From: Dallia pectoralis
Taxonomy: Eukaryota; Chordata; Actinopteri; Esociformes; Umbridae
Direction of reading: 5' to 3'
DNA length: 64,000 bases
NCBI GenBank assembly: GCA_029465975.1
Contig: CM055750.1
Coordinates: 2,965,548 to 3,029,547, forward strand
This document shows, one piece after another, positions 9,904 through 22,776 of the stretch. The first letter of the stretch is position 1; each line of letters begins with the position of its first letter. A model generated the notes under the pieces. The model was not told the DNA's origin and ran no database searches. It worked only from the letters and a program-made list of their open reading frames with translations. The position numbers and the translations under genes were made by a program.

Positions 9904-12317
9904 CTTTGCAGTGCCTGCCAGTATTTGCATCCGTTCTGGGCCTGCCGTGTCTGCCTGGCTCAGGCCCCCAGATCAAATCCTCTCCCTCCGACGGCACTTT
10001 TCATCCTGCGTTTATCTAGCCGCCTCGTACCTGAGCCTCCGCCTCGGCAATCTGTTCCCCAGGCAGCTCTGACAGGGCCGGTATTGTAGCGGGGTGCTCC
10101 TGGTGTCACCGCGTCTGTCGTCTCGTTCTCACAACCCCCCCCCCCCGGCTATTTCTCGCAATTCTTTCGGCACGCGGGGCATCCACAGAATGTTAAGGGA
10201 ATGAGGAGGAAGACTTTTCCCACTTGGATGAGTGTTTTCTGTCTTGTTGGGTCCCTGGCCGAATCCAGGGAGTCTTAATAATATGCTTTGGGCCTTTCTC
10301 TCCGTTCGTACGTATTCATGTAGCCGTATCTCCCCCGTTTTGCATCCACCGGCTCAGGGGAGGCAGATGGTGTCCCACGTTTTTCCCATTGCCCTGCATC
10401 GTTCTCGCTGGAGAAAAGGCTAACACCAGTATGTGCGGGAGCTGAAGGGCGCTGTTAGCCGAATCGTCGCGATGCACTAGATGTCCTCGCACAGCTGCTT
10501 CTGAGCACGCAAGCGAACGCCCCATCTAAACGCACGCCGCTAATGAACTATAATGGATACCGCCGTAATAGCATAACGTCTATAATTTGATCGTGATTCA
10601 TGTCTGCAACCCCGGGTCGCGTGCCACGCCGGTACCCGTGATGCGATCTACTTGTCCCGGCCTGGGAGTGCTGCAGTTGCCGTTTCAGAGTCAGTCGTAG
10701 ATCGCTAAGTACATATCCAATTGAAACGGTGCCGCCACCGGGAGATATCATACAGTGACGGACAAAACAAACAAACTCAACGCGAAGCTGACGTTCCCTT
10801 TGTTGACAGTGGGTGGTGAGCACAAACGATAATGGGATATAAGAGGTGAGCGCGTGATGTACATTATATTACAGCCGCCGCCCACATTTAGCACGCGCGT
10901 CTGTCCAGAGGCACGGAGACAAGCGTCGTCTCCACAGTTCTGGTTTCTGGTCTCCCTGGGCGGTATTCAGACGCCGGCCGTTCCCTGAAGTGCCGGATGA
11001 AGAGCAAGGGAGGTAGAGGGGGAGAGCCAGCCAGCCCCGATCAAATATTAGCACAGGAAATAATGCGACTCAAGAGTCTCATTTGATTCCCCGGAATACG
11101 TGTTGTCGTACACGGGCAGCCCTCGAGGGCGAAGCGGGGGTCGATCGGCGAGGAGGTGGGGCGATGGGGGGCGAGAGGACGCTGCTGTCACGCGGTCATT
11201 TCCCCGTCCCTATAATGGCAATTACGGCCACAGCAAGGACATTGCTGCCAAGTCCGATCCGATGATCGGTCGAGTCGTCGTACGCCACGTGTTCGGCTGA
11301 TGTCGGTTCTCCCCGCTGTTGCTAAGTGAAACAAAACACGCAGGATTAGCCTGTGGAGCTAAAGGCAAGGTCCTGGCCCTGCATACACAGAGCGCTAACT
11401 GAAGTCTCATTCAGGCTCGTGAGCTGAAGTCGAATGAATTCTAATGGACTTGTCCAGCTCTGTTTTGTATCTAGGCTACGCAGGTCCTCGCTGTGAAAGT
11501 ACGTTGGAGAAATTCTGAGGTGACAAAAAAGCAACAGACTTTTTATAGTGCCGGCTGTGGAGATTACAAAATTGCCGCGTGGGAAGATTGCAGAAACTTG
11601 TGAGATATGTAAGCTAACAGATGTAAACTCAGATCAGGAGCTATTTAGTTGATCATAATGATGCATGTTCTTTGTAGCGTTGGCTAGCATCTGTTTCTGC
11701 AGCTATTTTGTGCACATGAACTTATAGTTTATTACCCGGCTGTACACTCGTACGGAAAATAATGAAGACATTTGTCTTTGTCCATGCGGCAATGCACGGC
11801 GTGCTGTGGCATCTTGTCCCGTTTCATAACTGACCAGGGGACAGTTTGCATGGGTAAACATCCAGGCAAAGATAGTGGACGTCGAAATAAGGTCTGTTCT
11901 GTTGTAAGCCTGAGATACTGTATCGACAGGTCATCAGACGGACGTGCAGTTGTTAAACATTTGCCATTCTTATCTCACTATGCACATCGATTACATAGGT
12001 GATATATAATATACCAAATATGAATCGGGTCCTTATGAAGTCCACATCCACTTCTGTGCTGTACCGTTGCTCTTTTACAAATGAATGGAAATCCATTGCG
12101 ATCGTTTTTTGAAGATTGTGCAGTGCTCGTTGTACACCTCTGCAAACGTCCTTGATTCTGTTCCGTTTTTTTTTCTGTTCCGGTGTGTGTTTCCGATTGT
12201 GTGTTTCCGTGTGTGTGTGTGCGGTGTCTGTGTCTTTGTGTACGCGCACGTGCACCTGTGTGTGAGAAGAAGCCGCCGTGATACAAGCTCAGCAGAATGA
12301 TGGTAATCCTCCCTGTC
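9903..12317. other. Unassigned, partly CpG-rich stretch
   Basis: No gene was recognised. A C12 tract lies at 10135-10146. The stretch from about 10000 to 11300 has many CpG dinucleotides, but no promoter, exon or domain could be supported. A GT-rich patch lies at 12183-12260. Confidence 0.5.
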
Positions 12318-13067
12318 AGGTGATATCTTGCATACGTGATGTGCTGGACAGAAGCAGTGGCACTCTGGTGATGTCTGCATACGTGACGGGCTGGACAGAA
12401 GCACCGGTACTCTGGTGATGTCTGCATACGTGACGGGCTGGACAGAAGCACCGGTACTCTGGTGATGTCTGCATACGTGACGGGCTGGACAGAAGGACCG
12501 GTACTCTGGTGATGTCTGCATACGTGACGGGCTGGACAGAAGGACCGGTACTCTGGTGATGTCTGCATACGTGACGGGCTGGACAGAAGGACCGGTACTC
12601 TGGTGATGTCTGCATACGTGACGGGCTGGACAGAAGGACCGGTACTCTGGTGATGTCTGCATACGTGACGGACTGGACAGAAGCACCGGTACTCTGGTGA
12701 TGTCTGCATACGTGACGGGCTGGACAGAAGGACCGGTACTCTGGTGATGGCTGCATACGTGACGGGCTGGACAGAAGCACCGGTACTCTGGTGATGTCTG
12801 CATACGTGACGGGCTGGACAGAAGCACCGGTACTCTGGTGATGTCTGTATACGTGACGGGCTGGACAGAAGGACCGGTACTCTGGTGATGTCTGCATACA
12901 TGACGGACTGGACAGAAGCACCGGTACTCTGGTGATGTCTGCATACGTGACGGACTGGACAGAAGCACCGGTACTCTGGTGATGTCTGCATACGTGACGG
13001 GCTGGACAGAAGGACCGGTACTCTGGTGATGTCTGCATACGTGACGGGCTGGACAGAAGCACCGGTC
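12318..13067. repeat. 47-bp minisatellite
   Basis: About 16 copies of a 47-bp unit containing CTGGTGATGTCTGCATACGT and GACGGGCTGGACAGAAG, with a recurrent switch between AAGCACCGG and AAGGACCGG. The unit length is not a multiple of three, so every minus-strand frame cycles through the same peptide every 141 bp. This gives spurious frames of 253, 297 and 374 codons. Confidence 0.96.
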
Positions 13068-13892
13068 CTCGGAGCACAGCTGTGTTTATGAGGGGGGATC
13101 AAGAGAGATTTGTGTGTGTTTCCACTGGTTCTCTTCTACTTCATATCTCATGCAGGCGCTTCCAAGTCTCCATGTTTCGTCCTCCGTTACCGACGCTGTC
13201 TCCTTTAGTTGTGTGTCCTTTTAGAAAGACCGCGTTCAGGACCTCAATCCTCGCCTGTTTGTGACGAGCGGCTCCAACTCGTCTAGATGGCGCGCACATT
13301 TCACAGGCAAACTCAGATCTAACAAGCGGGCAGCTAGCCAGCACTCTGAGGAGTAAATAAGGACAGAACGATATAAAAACACCTGATTGTGTATTCCCGG
13401 GTAAGTCATTACTGACGCTCCCTTACAGCAGGAAGCTCTGTACGTCAGCTGGTGCCCGGGACAGTCCGCCGCACAGTGACTTGGCACGTCGTTTTAAATC
13501 TCACAGACACATGGCAAAACCACTGCACGATGAGATGTTTCGAGAGCGACTCAGGCCAACACCTGGGCCCGTATTCAGGAAGCGTATGGCGTTGACAGGG
13601 GCCCCACTGGCTCTGTGCTTCAACCAGATGTGGGGGGGGGGGGGCACAGTGAGAGGAAAGGGTATCAGAAAAATCACCAGGTCTGGAGGTAGTCGCCAAC
13701 ATGTTTATCATCCACACCCGCCCGGGTCATCTACCAGTTCCAGGGCTGGCAGATTTACACCAAAGTGGAATACAGAGACTACAAAAGGTTAGGGAAACAT
13801 CTACTGTCAATATCAGGTGACGAGGAGGAGTGATCGAGGATGGTGAAGCACAGAGGAGACTAGCAGAGAGTGAGGCAGGAAGTGGGTGTTGA
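13068..13892. other. Unassigned non-coding stretch
   Basis: No gene was recognised. A G13 homopolymer lies at 13632-13644. Confidence 0.5.
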
Positions 13893-14320
13893 CGTCTGTC
13901 TGTCTGCATCTGTCTCTCTGTCTGTCTGTCTGCATCTTTCTGTGTCTGATTGTCTGTCTGCGTCTGTCTGTCTGCGTCTGTCTGTCTGCGTCTGTCTGTC
14001 TGCGTCTGTCTGTCTGCATCTGTCTGTCTGCGTCTGTCTGTCGGTGTCTGCTTCTCTGTCTGCGTCTGTCTGTCTGCATCTGTCTGTCTGCATCTGTCTG
14101 TCTGCGTCTGTGTGTCTGCATCTGTCTGTCTGCATCTGTCTGTCTGCGTCTGTCTGTCTGTGTCTGTCTGTGTCTACCTCTCTGTCTGCGTCTGTCTGTC
14201 TGCATCTGTCTGTCTGCATCTGTCTGTCTGCGTCTCTCTGTCTGCGTCTGTCTGTCTGTCTGTGTCTGTCTGCGTCTGTCTGTCTGTGTCTGTCTGTGTC
14301 TACCTCTCTGTCTGCGTCTC
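13893..14320. repeat. TCTG-based simple-sequence array
   Basis: An imperfect array of TCTG tetranucleotides punctuated by CATC or CGTC, so that TCTGTCTGCGTC and TCTGTCTGCATC are the commonest 12-mers. The plus strand is almost free of purine runs and stops, and overlapping frames (for example 13886-14413 plus) encode repetitive Cys/Leu/Ser peptides. These are artefacts. Confidence 0.95.
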
Positions 14321-15180
14321 CCTTCTGTTGATCTGCTGTCCTTCATTCTGTTTGCCACTCTTTCGTTCGCAGCCCTTCTCGCCATATGTCGTATATCTCG
14401 CCAAAGGATGTGATGCAAACAACAAGCGAAAGTGAAACAAACAATATGGTATAAAATTGACAGCGAGAACTGACAATTTGAAAGGTGTTTTATTGTCTGC
14501 TAACAGTCCATAATTGTAATAGCATGCACATCGTTAAAATACACAAAGGAAAATAAACAGATTGATGAATATTGATTTTGTTTGGAGTCTCTGGGCTTTA
14601 CAAGACTGCGATGTAAACTGAACCCAATGTAAAAAGTTACAAATAATGAGCACAGAAACGGCAACGAATCCAGTAGAATATGCTGCGGCAGTAAATGACA
14701 TAGATTCACTCGTCAGGCAAGACTGATCAACACATCTGTCAAAGAATGTATATTGTCGTTTGTGTGTGCAGGGTAAAGTGGTCTGTCGTCTGTCGTAGGG
14801 GGCTGAAATCACACACAGTTGCTCGCGAATGAAGGGATCTGCGTTTAATATTTACGCCGAGGACTTTTTTCGAAGACTGAGTCGACGTGAGCGGGGTGGC
14901 TTGGTTCAAATCTGTCTGAGTGTGTGTGTGGACTGCAGAAGGTACCAGGTCTGAGGACTACGCAGTATCTGCGTAACAAATTGGAATTCATGGTTTGTGT
15001 CATTTCAATTAGAGTGCCAATAAGACCACAGGCTATTTTAGAGTGGGAAAGGTTTGCAATTGGTCCTGTTGTTCATTCAATGTAATTTGATAATCCAGAG
15101 GGTTCTGGTTGGCTCCTCGCTCGGGTCCGTCAAAGACGACGCACACCCTGTCAGGTCGTTTTGTCACTTATCCGACCAGG
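14321..15180. other. Unassigned non-coding stretch
   Basis: No gene or repeat was recognised. Confidence 0.5.
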
Positions 15181-15282
15181 AAGTACGCCAGAACCCACAC
15201 ATTAGGAGGTCCGCAGACGCCCGCACTCAACCGGGAAGTACACCAGAACCCACACATTAGGAGATCCACAGACGCCCGCCTG
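15181..15282. repeat. Two-copy 55-bp tandem repeat
   Basis: AAGTACGCCAGAACCCACAC at 15181 recurs as AAGTACACCAGAACCCACAC at 15236, followed in both by ATTAGGAG and CAGACGCCCGC. Two near-complete copies are present. Confidence 0.85.
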
Positions 15283-15909
15283 CCACCAGGAGTTGAGCGT
15301 AACTGAGCCAGACAATGCAGACTGACCCACCTCCCACTCTCGTAGATGGCGGCGAGCCAAAACGCACCCCCGGCCGATGTCGCCACGCCAACACTGGGTT
15401 TGGAACCCGGTTCATAGCGGCGCCGGCTTGACCCGATGATTCTGATTTGTGTGAATGATTTCACGTGTGCTTTTGCCGTTTTACGTTTGTCGCACAGCCA
15501 ATTACATCTCCCGCTCTCCTGTTCACCGTTCTTTCGCCGCATGTTATCGCATTGTCTCCTCTCCGCGCGGCACATGTACTTTTACGCGGCCGGTATCTTC
15601 GTCTGAACGGGGTGAGGCAATACGGAGGGAGGCGGCTGGTAAATAATGCACAGGCCTTTCTCAGCTGCATTCCTCTGAAGGAGACCACTGTGTTCGAGAC
15701 TGAACCTCTGAAGTAGGCATATTAAAGGAGCTGGTGCCAACATTCTCTCTTCCTCTCTCCCTCCCTCACTCCTTCACGCACCAAATGACTCACACTCTCT
15801 CTTCCTTCCTGGCTCGCTTTCTAATTCACTCTCCGTCTCTCTCTCTCTCTGTCTCTCTATCTCTCTCTCCACTCTTTATTTAGTTTTGTAGGTTAAAGTA
15901 CCAAACACA
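15283..15909. other. Unassigned stretch ending in a pyrimidine-rich tract
   Basis: No gene was recognised. 15743-15871 is strongly CT-rich, with several CTCTCT runs. Confidence 0.5.
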
Positions 15910-16110
15910 ATGGAGGAGTGGAGGTGGAGGAGGATGGAGGGGTGGAGGAGGGGGATGGAGGGGTGGAGGAGGAGGATGGAGGGGTGGAGGAGGAGGAGGG
16001 GGATGGAGGGGTGGAGGAGGGCGAGAGGAGGAGGATGGAGGGGTGGAGGAGGGCGATGGAGGGGTGGAGGAGGGCGATGGAGGAGGGGGAGGAGTGGAGG
16101 AGGAGGTGTT
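15910..16110. repeat. Purine-rich GGA/GGGG tract
   Basis: About 200 bp of almost pure G and A on the plus strand, built from GGAGGGGTGGAGGAGG-type blocks with a loose 15-21 bp periodicity. Frames across it (Glu/Gly/Trp-rich on plus, Pro-rich on minus) are composition artefacts. Such tracts can form triplex or G-quadruplex structures, which is an inference here. Confidence 0.92.
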
Positions 16111-16612
16111 ATGTGCATCAGAATGTGAGTCTGTGATACAGAGTGCCAAACATTCCCTCCCTCTTCCGTGAGTCCACCGTATTGGGCTCTGATGATGCTG
16201 GTGGATCATAGCACTCGTAACTCCAGGGTTCTGTGTTATTCCTGAGGACGCATTCATACAACAGTATAGCAGTATAGCATCGTAGTCTGCCTCCCACTGC
16301 TGGATGTCCTATAAAGCCAGGAAGGGCTGGTGTTGGTCCGTCCTTGACTGGGAGGCCGCATGGTATTGGAAGGCCTGAAGGGGGCACTAGTCCCTCTGGT
16401 ATAAAGTTAAAATCCCAGGGCAGTTGATGGGACATTGCACTGCAAAGAATGCTGACTAAGTAAACACATTTATTACACAGATTGTTTTATGTAATTTGTT
16501 GTGTAGTTACAGTAGATATTTAGGTTTCCTAAAATATGTTTATACATTTTTGGAGATGGAAATTGCCTTTAGTGTTGTGGGGCAAAGAAAACAAACCTAA
16601 CAAAATCAACAT
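16111..16612. other. Unassigned non-coding stretch
   Basis: No gene was recognised. It precedes the LTR and includes that element's target-site copy AACAT (16608-16612). Confidence 0.5.
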
Positions 16613-17072
16613 TGTCACAAATCGTTTTTGTGGTCGAGTGCAGGAAGAGCCAGGCGCAGAGTGAATCCGTTCGTGGTAATTATTTATTACATACAAGCAA
16701 AACAAACACGTAACAACAAACAGATAAAACTAAAACACTGCAACGAAAATAAATGTGGCTGAAACATACAAAACACAGTGACCGATTTTGCATAACACAC
16801 TCACCTGCATGTAACGTAACGTGTAACAATACCAAGCACTCGTGACACTAACCATGGACCTTAATTAGCCCACTGATTAACTAACCTCTGTAACATTATA
16901 TTAATAACAAGCACCAGTGAACCTAACCAGGGACCTTAAATAGCCCACTGATTAACTAACCTATGCCCGATGCTTAGCTAAACCCAAAACAGCTGTGCTC
17001 CTAATTGAGACAAAACTAAGGATTTGTTCTCCACTAACACCCTGTGTAGAACACAACTCACCAATCGTGACA
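16613..17072 (-). mobile_element. Solo LTR with perfect 5-bp target duplication
   Basis: The element runs from TGTCACAAATCG to CCAATCGTGACA on the plus strand and is flanked by AACAT on both sides (16608-16612 and 17073-17077). On the minus strand it carries TATA-like boxes (CTATTTAAGG and CTAATTAAGG) inside two tandem 75-bp units, and an AATAAA near its 3' end (complement in TTATTTATTAC, about 16680-16690). These are LTR hallmarks, with no retroviral-type coding sequence next to it. It belongs to the same subfamily as the element at 27148. Confidence 0.86.
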
Positions 17073-19230
17073 AACATACATTTCCCCAACGGATATGCAA
17101 TGAGCAAAAGTTAAATTATGTTTTTTCAAGTGTGCTTTGCAGTTAGAACAGAATAATGCCAAATCCAACCATCCTGTTCCAGAGACTCCAATTAAATTCT
17201 AACCCCAGATTTTATGGATCTAAACCCTTTGTCTTGGGTTGTGTACATGTGACTGACATGTTTTAGAAAATAGCACTGGACTATTTCTCAGTCTCTCTGT
17301 CCCACCTAGACCAAACGTTTCCGTTTACACAAAGTAAACTACTTTGGCATAATCGGTGGGGTGATTCCAGATGTTTCCGTGACATTTGTCTGTTCCGGAA
17401 CGTGAGTACCGTGGAGTACGCAGCAAAATACAATGCATTAGGCGTACGGCGAACAGTAACAACAATGGGAACGATGGGTAAAATAGTGTAACGATGACAT
17501 AACTGACAGGACGGACATATTTGTTTTAAGCCAACTGTCCAATCAGGCTCTCGTATGAACATAGCTACCTAATCGTCTGCATCTTCTAATTGTCTCATGC
17601 TATCCTCTCTCCCATCCCGTAACCATTCCCTGTACGACAGCAACTGCTAATTTGCATATATGTTCTATTTATGGATGCTGGGACAGCAGCACAAGAGTGT
17701 GAGCAACCCCCCCCCCCCGCCATCCCGGTGTGCGGGTCCTCATGCAGATCAGACAGTACCGCAGAACTAGTCCCTAGTCCCCGTCAAAAGCCAGAGTCCA
17801 TCTCGACGTAAACAGGGCCGTGTTCCCGGAACGGGCCGACTCGACGCTTCACCTTGTAATTGCCTGCTTACAGCGCTGACAGCTAAGAACGTCCACGGGT
17901 GTGAGCAGACAGCGGCAGTGACGCGGACGCACATAAAGGCTTCCCTCTCTGGAAGGGATTCGGAGTGAGTCTGGCCTGATTAAATTCAAGTGTGAGACAC
18001 TAGCCCTCTGCCCGTTCCCCATCTAGTCACACCAGCACATGCAGTAGCTCTGTCCCTACGCAACAGCGGGAGATTCCTCACCAGTGTCACAGCACGTGTG
18101 CCGCTTCCTCCGCCGCCAACATTTTCCTCTCCTCCCAGATCCCTCGTCATCACCCAGAGGTTTCTCACCAGATGTGGCGTTACCTCCCAGGCACTCTCGG
18201 TGGCCTCCCTTCGTGTTTTTCCCAATTGTTTTTCGCGGTAGCAGCAGTAGCAGTGAACCAAGAATTGTGGAGGATATTGGCTCTTAGAATAGTTGAGTTC
18301 TGTGTTTCGCACCGAGTAAAAGAACCTGAGGCAAATGAAGAGGTTAGAGTGGAATGAGTTAGAGGTTTGTGCGGAAGCAGAGAAGAATGATATGAATGCA
18401 TGCCCCAATGATGTAGGCTCTCCACACACTTACACTCCGCTCAGTAGGAAGGCAAAGTAAATTGGATTTACAGTCACTAAGCAGTAAACGGATCTCTTTG
18501 ACATTATTTTCTCGGAAAGAGCGAGAGAGACTGACTTAGCTCCACGGCAACAAAGGAGAGCCGTGGAGACGAATAATTCTATTCGTCGCTTTCACAAACC
18601 TTTTTCGGGCCGTAATATATTATGAGTTTCAGATAATTTCGGAGTGAACGGCCGTGCGGCAGAGAGCGGCACATACATGATTCATCGCCGGTCTGGACTC
18701 GCACGAACACAGGCTCACTGCATGGTCATCCCTAATGTGTTTTCTTGCAGGGATGAAAGTAGACGGAGAGTTTTCTCTTTTTCCAGGTCAACGGGCCTCA
18801 AGGGTGCAGGCTGAGCGTGGAAAATGAACGGATCTGCAAGGAGCTTGGTCAGAATGTAACGGAGGAAGCTCTGTGATGGGAGCCCTGTGTGAATCACACA
18901 ACTGTGCGCTTTTGGTCTAATTTGTGATTATCCGGGCTTGTTAGCAGTCGACTGGCGTTGACCTTCACTCGGGAGGCATTTATGAGTCGATATTGCTGGA
19001 TGAGTCGATTGGTATTCAATTGTCTTAAAAGACAATGAGGCGTTGATGGGTCGTTCCTCAGGTCCACATGTGCTTTGCATACCTTGTCCAAGCCGATGGC
19101 CAGCTAATGGTTAGCGCTAGAGATGCAACCGAGCAGAGCGTCGTTGATTAAGATGCTGTAAAAGTCCGACAACGGGCTAACGACCTCACCTGTAGGCACC
19201 GCCTTTACGGGTCTACGAGTACGGTTGACA
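17073..19230. other. Unassigned non-coding stretch
   Basis: No gene was recognised. A C-rich homopolymer lies at about 17707-17718. The frame at 17986-18429 (minus) shows no known domain. Confidence 0.5.
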
Positions 19231-19374
19231 TCTAGACACTTAAACCCTTAGACTCTTAGAGCCTTAAACCCTTAGACTCTTAGAGCCTTAAACCCTTAGA
19301 CTCTTAGAGCCTTAAACCCTTAGACTCTTAGAGCCTTAAACCCTTATACTCTTAGACCCGTAGACCCTTAAACA
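19231..19374. repeat. 24-bp minisatellite
   Basis: About five copies of a 24-bp unit built from AAACCCTTAGACTCTTAGAG and CCTT. The last copies degenerate into TAGACCCGTAGACCCTTAAA. It is not a telomeric TTAGGG array. Confidence 0.93.
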
Positions 19375-22003
19375 CGCACCCTCGCCTGCTTCAATACTCG
19401 CTTCCTCCTCTGAGAGCTTGTAACCAACCTTCTCGTGTCCTGGCCGAGCATTTGATTCCATCCATTCATTAACATTGTGTGTTCGTCTTTTGCGGTCTCG
19501 GTAAAGCGGAGAAACTCTTCAGTACAGCGTTAGGCCGCGTCTGTCTCGATCTGTTTAAATCAAGCGCACCAGCACATCGTCTACATGCCTCTCGGACATC
19601 AACCTTGTGTCATACTTTGATTCCTTTTGTTGTGTAATGAAACAAACGTGTAGACGTTGGACTGGCAGATGCTCACGAACGCTTTGGGGTTTACGAACCA
19701 TATGGAACACGGTACTGGTGCACGCTCTCGTGCGTTCCTTCATTCATTCCGCTTGGAAGTGCCGATCCAGAGAGTTCTGTTTGTTAGACGTGATGACATG
19801 TCCCAAGCAGTAAAAGCTGCTTTATTGTATGGTAGCATTGCCCCAATCACTGTCATTCCTGACTGGAAGGGCTCAAATGGGTGGTGCTAATTGGTACCGC
19901 ATCACCCCGTTATAGGAGGTTAGGCCCGGACAAAATACTTGGTCACGTCGAGCTCTAGCAACCTCCTGAGGCGTATTCGGCGCCAGCAGGGCCGACCAAG
20001 GCTGTTGGGCTTTTGAGCTTTTGGTCCAGCTGGTGATTTGGCAAACCTCTGGTTTAAGCGTGCTGTGTAAAAAGTAAAGCTGTCTGTCCTGATCTTTGAC
20101 TCTCCGAAACTGTCAGGATTTGCTGCGATACGCTGTAGCGTAGCAAAACGCTAGGATAATATGGCGTTGAATCCACTTTCTTCCCTGAGCACACCTTTTG
20201 GCCCTCTCGATTCTAGCTAAGCCTGAAATGATTGTGGGTGACACCTTTGCCGCCTGCGTAGTCAGCGACAGAACGAATTCCTCCACCGAAGCAGGAACTG
20301 CTGAACCAGAGAAGACAGAAGGAAGCTATGTTACATATTCAAAGGAGCTGTGTGTCGGGCATTTTAATTTTAATTCAGGAAATTGTTGAGAACGCAGCAG
20401 ATGTACATTCCATGCAGCTGGCCAGGTGCTGAGTAAACAGTAGTATACTGCAGACTTGTTGCTGAGGAGAAGTGAAATGGAACACCCCATTCACACGACC
20501 ACAAAAGCAAACGGTCACCATGTCCTGACTCCTGATTTTCAGTGTTTGTTACTGGCACGATACAAAATATGAAACTTTACCACGGTAGCCTGGTTTGTGC
20601 TATTCTCGTTTTGTTGTGGAGAAGATCCCAGTCTAGAAACTCTAACGTTTGCGCTTGAGAATGCTTTATATATTTAAATGTCATTATATCACGGACATGA
20701 CGTCACATTTTTTTATAATGTAATACAATTTTAAATTTAAAAACATAAAAAAGCAGAACACATCATTTTATAACCACTGCTGTGTCTGAATGAATTTGCA
20801 AAATAGTCATTTAGAGTCATTCGGTGTTTTTAGGAGAAAGTGTTACTGTGACTAGAATTGAAAGTGGTAGATGTGCCTTTAAAGTTTCTTACATGGGAGA
20901 GACGAATAGGGGTTCAATGTAATGGTTGAGTGTCAGATAAATCGTTTAAAACCCAGAGGGGTTAGAAGAGAAACAAAGTCCTGTATAAGCTTATAACCAG
21001 ACAATTTCTACCACCAGCTAGCGTTCGCATTGCCCTGTAAATAGATAATTTAAAAGGAGGATAGGATTTAGTGCAGAGGGCAAGTTTAGGGGCCTGGTTT
21101 GATTTATTTTACTCCAATTGTAAACCCTCAGCAAACAGAGTTAATCTCAATTTGCCGCTATTGTGGACGACCAGAAAACAAGTGCTTTTCTTAAATGGCT
21201 AGTAGCTGAATGTTGCGGTAATGATCTTATCAAAGTGAAGTAAACAGAGTACATGCTGTTAGAGGTCAGATTGCAGTGCCTTTAAAACACAAACAACTGT
21301 TTTCTTGGACGGCTCGAAAAAAAAGGTGTCAGCCTAAAACGCTGCTAAACACTAGCATTTTGCTTTAATGACTCTGCTGGGGTGAAACGGGTGAACATTG
21401 CAGACTAGATGAAGTGGGCCTTTGTGTTCTTCTGGTGTGAGAAAAAAACAAACAAGCAGAAGAAAAACATTTCCAAATTCGCCAACCGACAAAAAGAAAG
21501 CAAACAGCGGTAACAGAAAAGGGAAAAACACTTATTTCGTCTAAATTAAACCAATCGTAAAACGGCAGACCAATGTTGGCTGTGGCATCTTTCCGAGTAC
21601 AGCCACTTTAGTTGGAACCACTCAGTTGTTGAGGTCCGGTAAGTAAGAATGCTATGCTATGCTGCTACAATCCAACACTAATAGTGCAGCACAATGCTGC
21701 GATAATATAGCGCTGAATCATTAGCCTTTATTCTCTTTTATTTCACGGTAATGTATTCTCTTAACCCTGCAGGGCTTTTAAAATTTCAAATGAAAGCGTT
21801 ATTGCTAATATGAGGCCTACACGCCAGGCAGTAATTCAAATGTTTGTCTGGACGGAGGAGTGTCGATTCCTTTCACGATGGACATATCTCCTAATAAAGG
21901 TGAGCCAGCGACTAGTGAACTACCCCGGGGACACGTGTCACATCTGAAAGACTTAGACCAGATTCAATACAGTTACGTTGTCTGTTTCACCTTGTGTTAC
22001 GTC
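19375..22003. other. Unassigned non-coding stretch
   Basis: Single-copy-looking sequence. No exon, RNA gene or repeat could be supported. Confidence 0.5.
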
Positions 22004-22070
22004 TTAAAAAATTAAGTACTACGTTAAGTCACTCTGGATAAGAGTTGTCGGCTAAATGAACGCAATGTAG
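22004..22070 (-). repeat. Teleost SINE/LINE-like 3' tail remnant
   Basis: TTAAGTCACTCTGGATAAGA followed by CGGCTAAATGAACGCAATG matches the very common fish motif of the form AAGTCGCTCTGGATAAGAGC...GCTAAATG. A reverse-complement relative lies near 44010. No full element could be bounded. Confidence 0.5.
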
Positions 22071-22740
22071 CAATTATAATTAGTTGAAGAAAATAAGTTC
22101 AACCAAACTTGCTGTTAGATCACAAATATGTCACGGGCGGTGAGGGATATACCTAACGAAATGCGATAAGCAAAAGTTAGCCAACTGTCAACTCTCCTCT
22201 GCTTTTAGGAAAGAGCATGTGAACTTGTGCGAATATGCTTCCTCAACAGAGGCCTGGGTATTCTCAGCTTGCATTACATGCAATATGCATTGTCCCAAAT
22301 TGAGTGTGTTCTGTGACAGGGCTCCGGGTTTAGGCTGAGCAGAGAAACTGGAGAGGAAGAATTCCTCTGAAACAAGTCCCGCAGTGAGTAAGGCCATGTA
22401 GTCATTTGAACATGCTGACCCGAGGATGTATTCAGGGCGGTTGGGCCAAATTCCAGTTACATAACAGGGCAGCGGTTCTCAGGTCGGTTCTCCACCTAGA
22501 CCTTTTCATTTGCTAGTTTCAGTGGTGTTACGATTTGTGTTGGGTTTAAAAAAGATGAGAAGCCCTCTGAAAGCACAGCTCCTCGGGGTCTTGACCTCCC
22601 TTGATCTACAGCGTTTTGCCCGCAAGATGAAATTGAGTCAGTTTTGTGGTCTTTTTTCATTGGTCGTTTGATTATGTGTTTTCACTTCTCACGTCTCCAA
22701 CTCACAGCCCCCCCCTCAACGACACACCCACCCACTCACC
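22071..22740. other. Unassigned non-coding stretch
   Basis: No gene was recognised. Confidence 0.5.
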
Positions 22741-22776
22741 TATTTATCTATCTATTTATCTATCTGTTTCTCTATC
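22741..22776. repeat. TATC/TATT microsatellite
   Basis: A short imperfect TATTTATCTATC run. Confidence 0.85.

Noticed and set aside
11978..13102. 374-codon minus-strand frame with a CFCPVRHVCRHHQS-type repeat
   Set aside because: The unit is 47 bp, not a multiple of three, so every minus-strand frame cycles through the same 47-residue peptide. The frame is a by-product of a stop-free tandem repeat.
13813..14435. Cys-rich and Gln/Arg-rich frames of 120-200 codons
   Set aside because: Translations of the TCTG array in different frames; not conserved-protein-like.
18754..18790. Candidate rtn4r exon 1 (ATGAAAGTAGACGGAGAG followed by a possible phase-1 donor at TTCCAG|GTCAAC)
   Set aside because: The donor is weak, and the peptide is longer than, and unlike, the short first-exon peptide expected for this gene family.
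19231..19374. Interstitial telomere repeat
   Set aside because: The unit has CCCTTAG and AGACTCTTAG words but no TTAGGG or CCCTAA runs; it is a 24-bp minisatellite.
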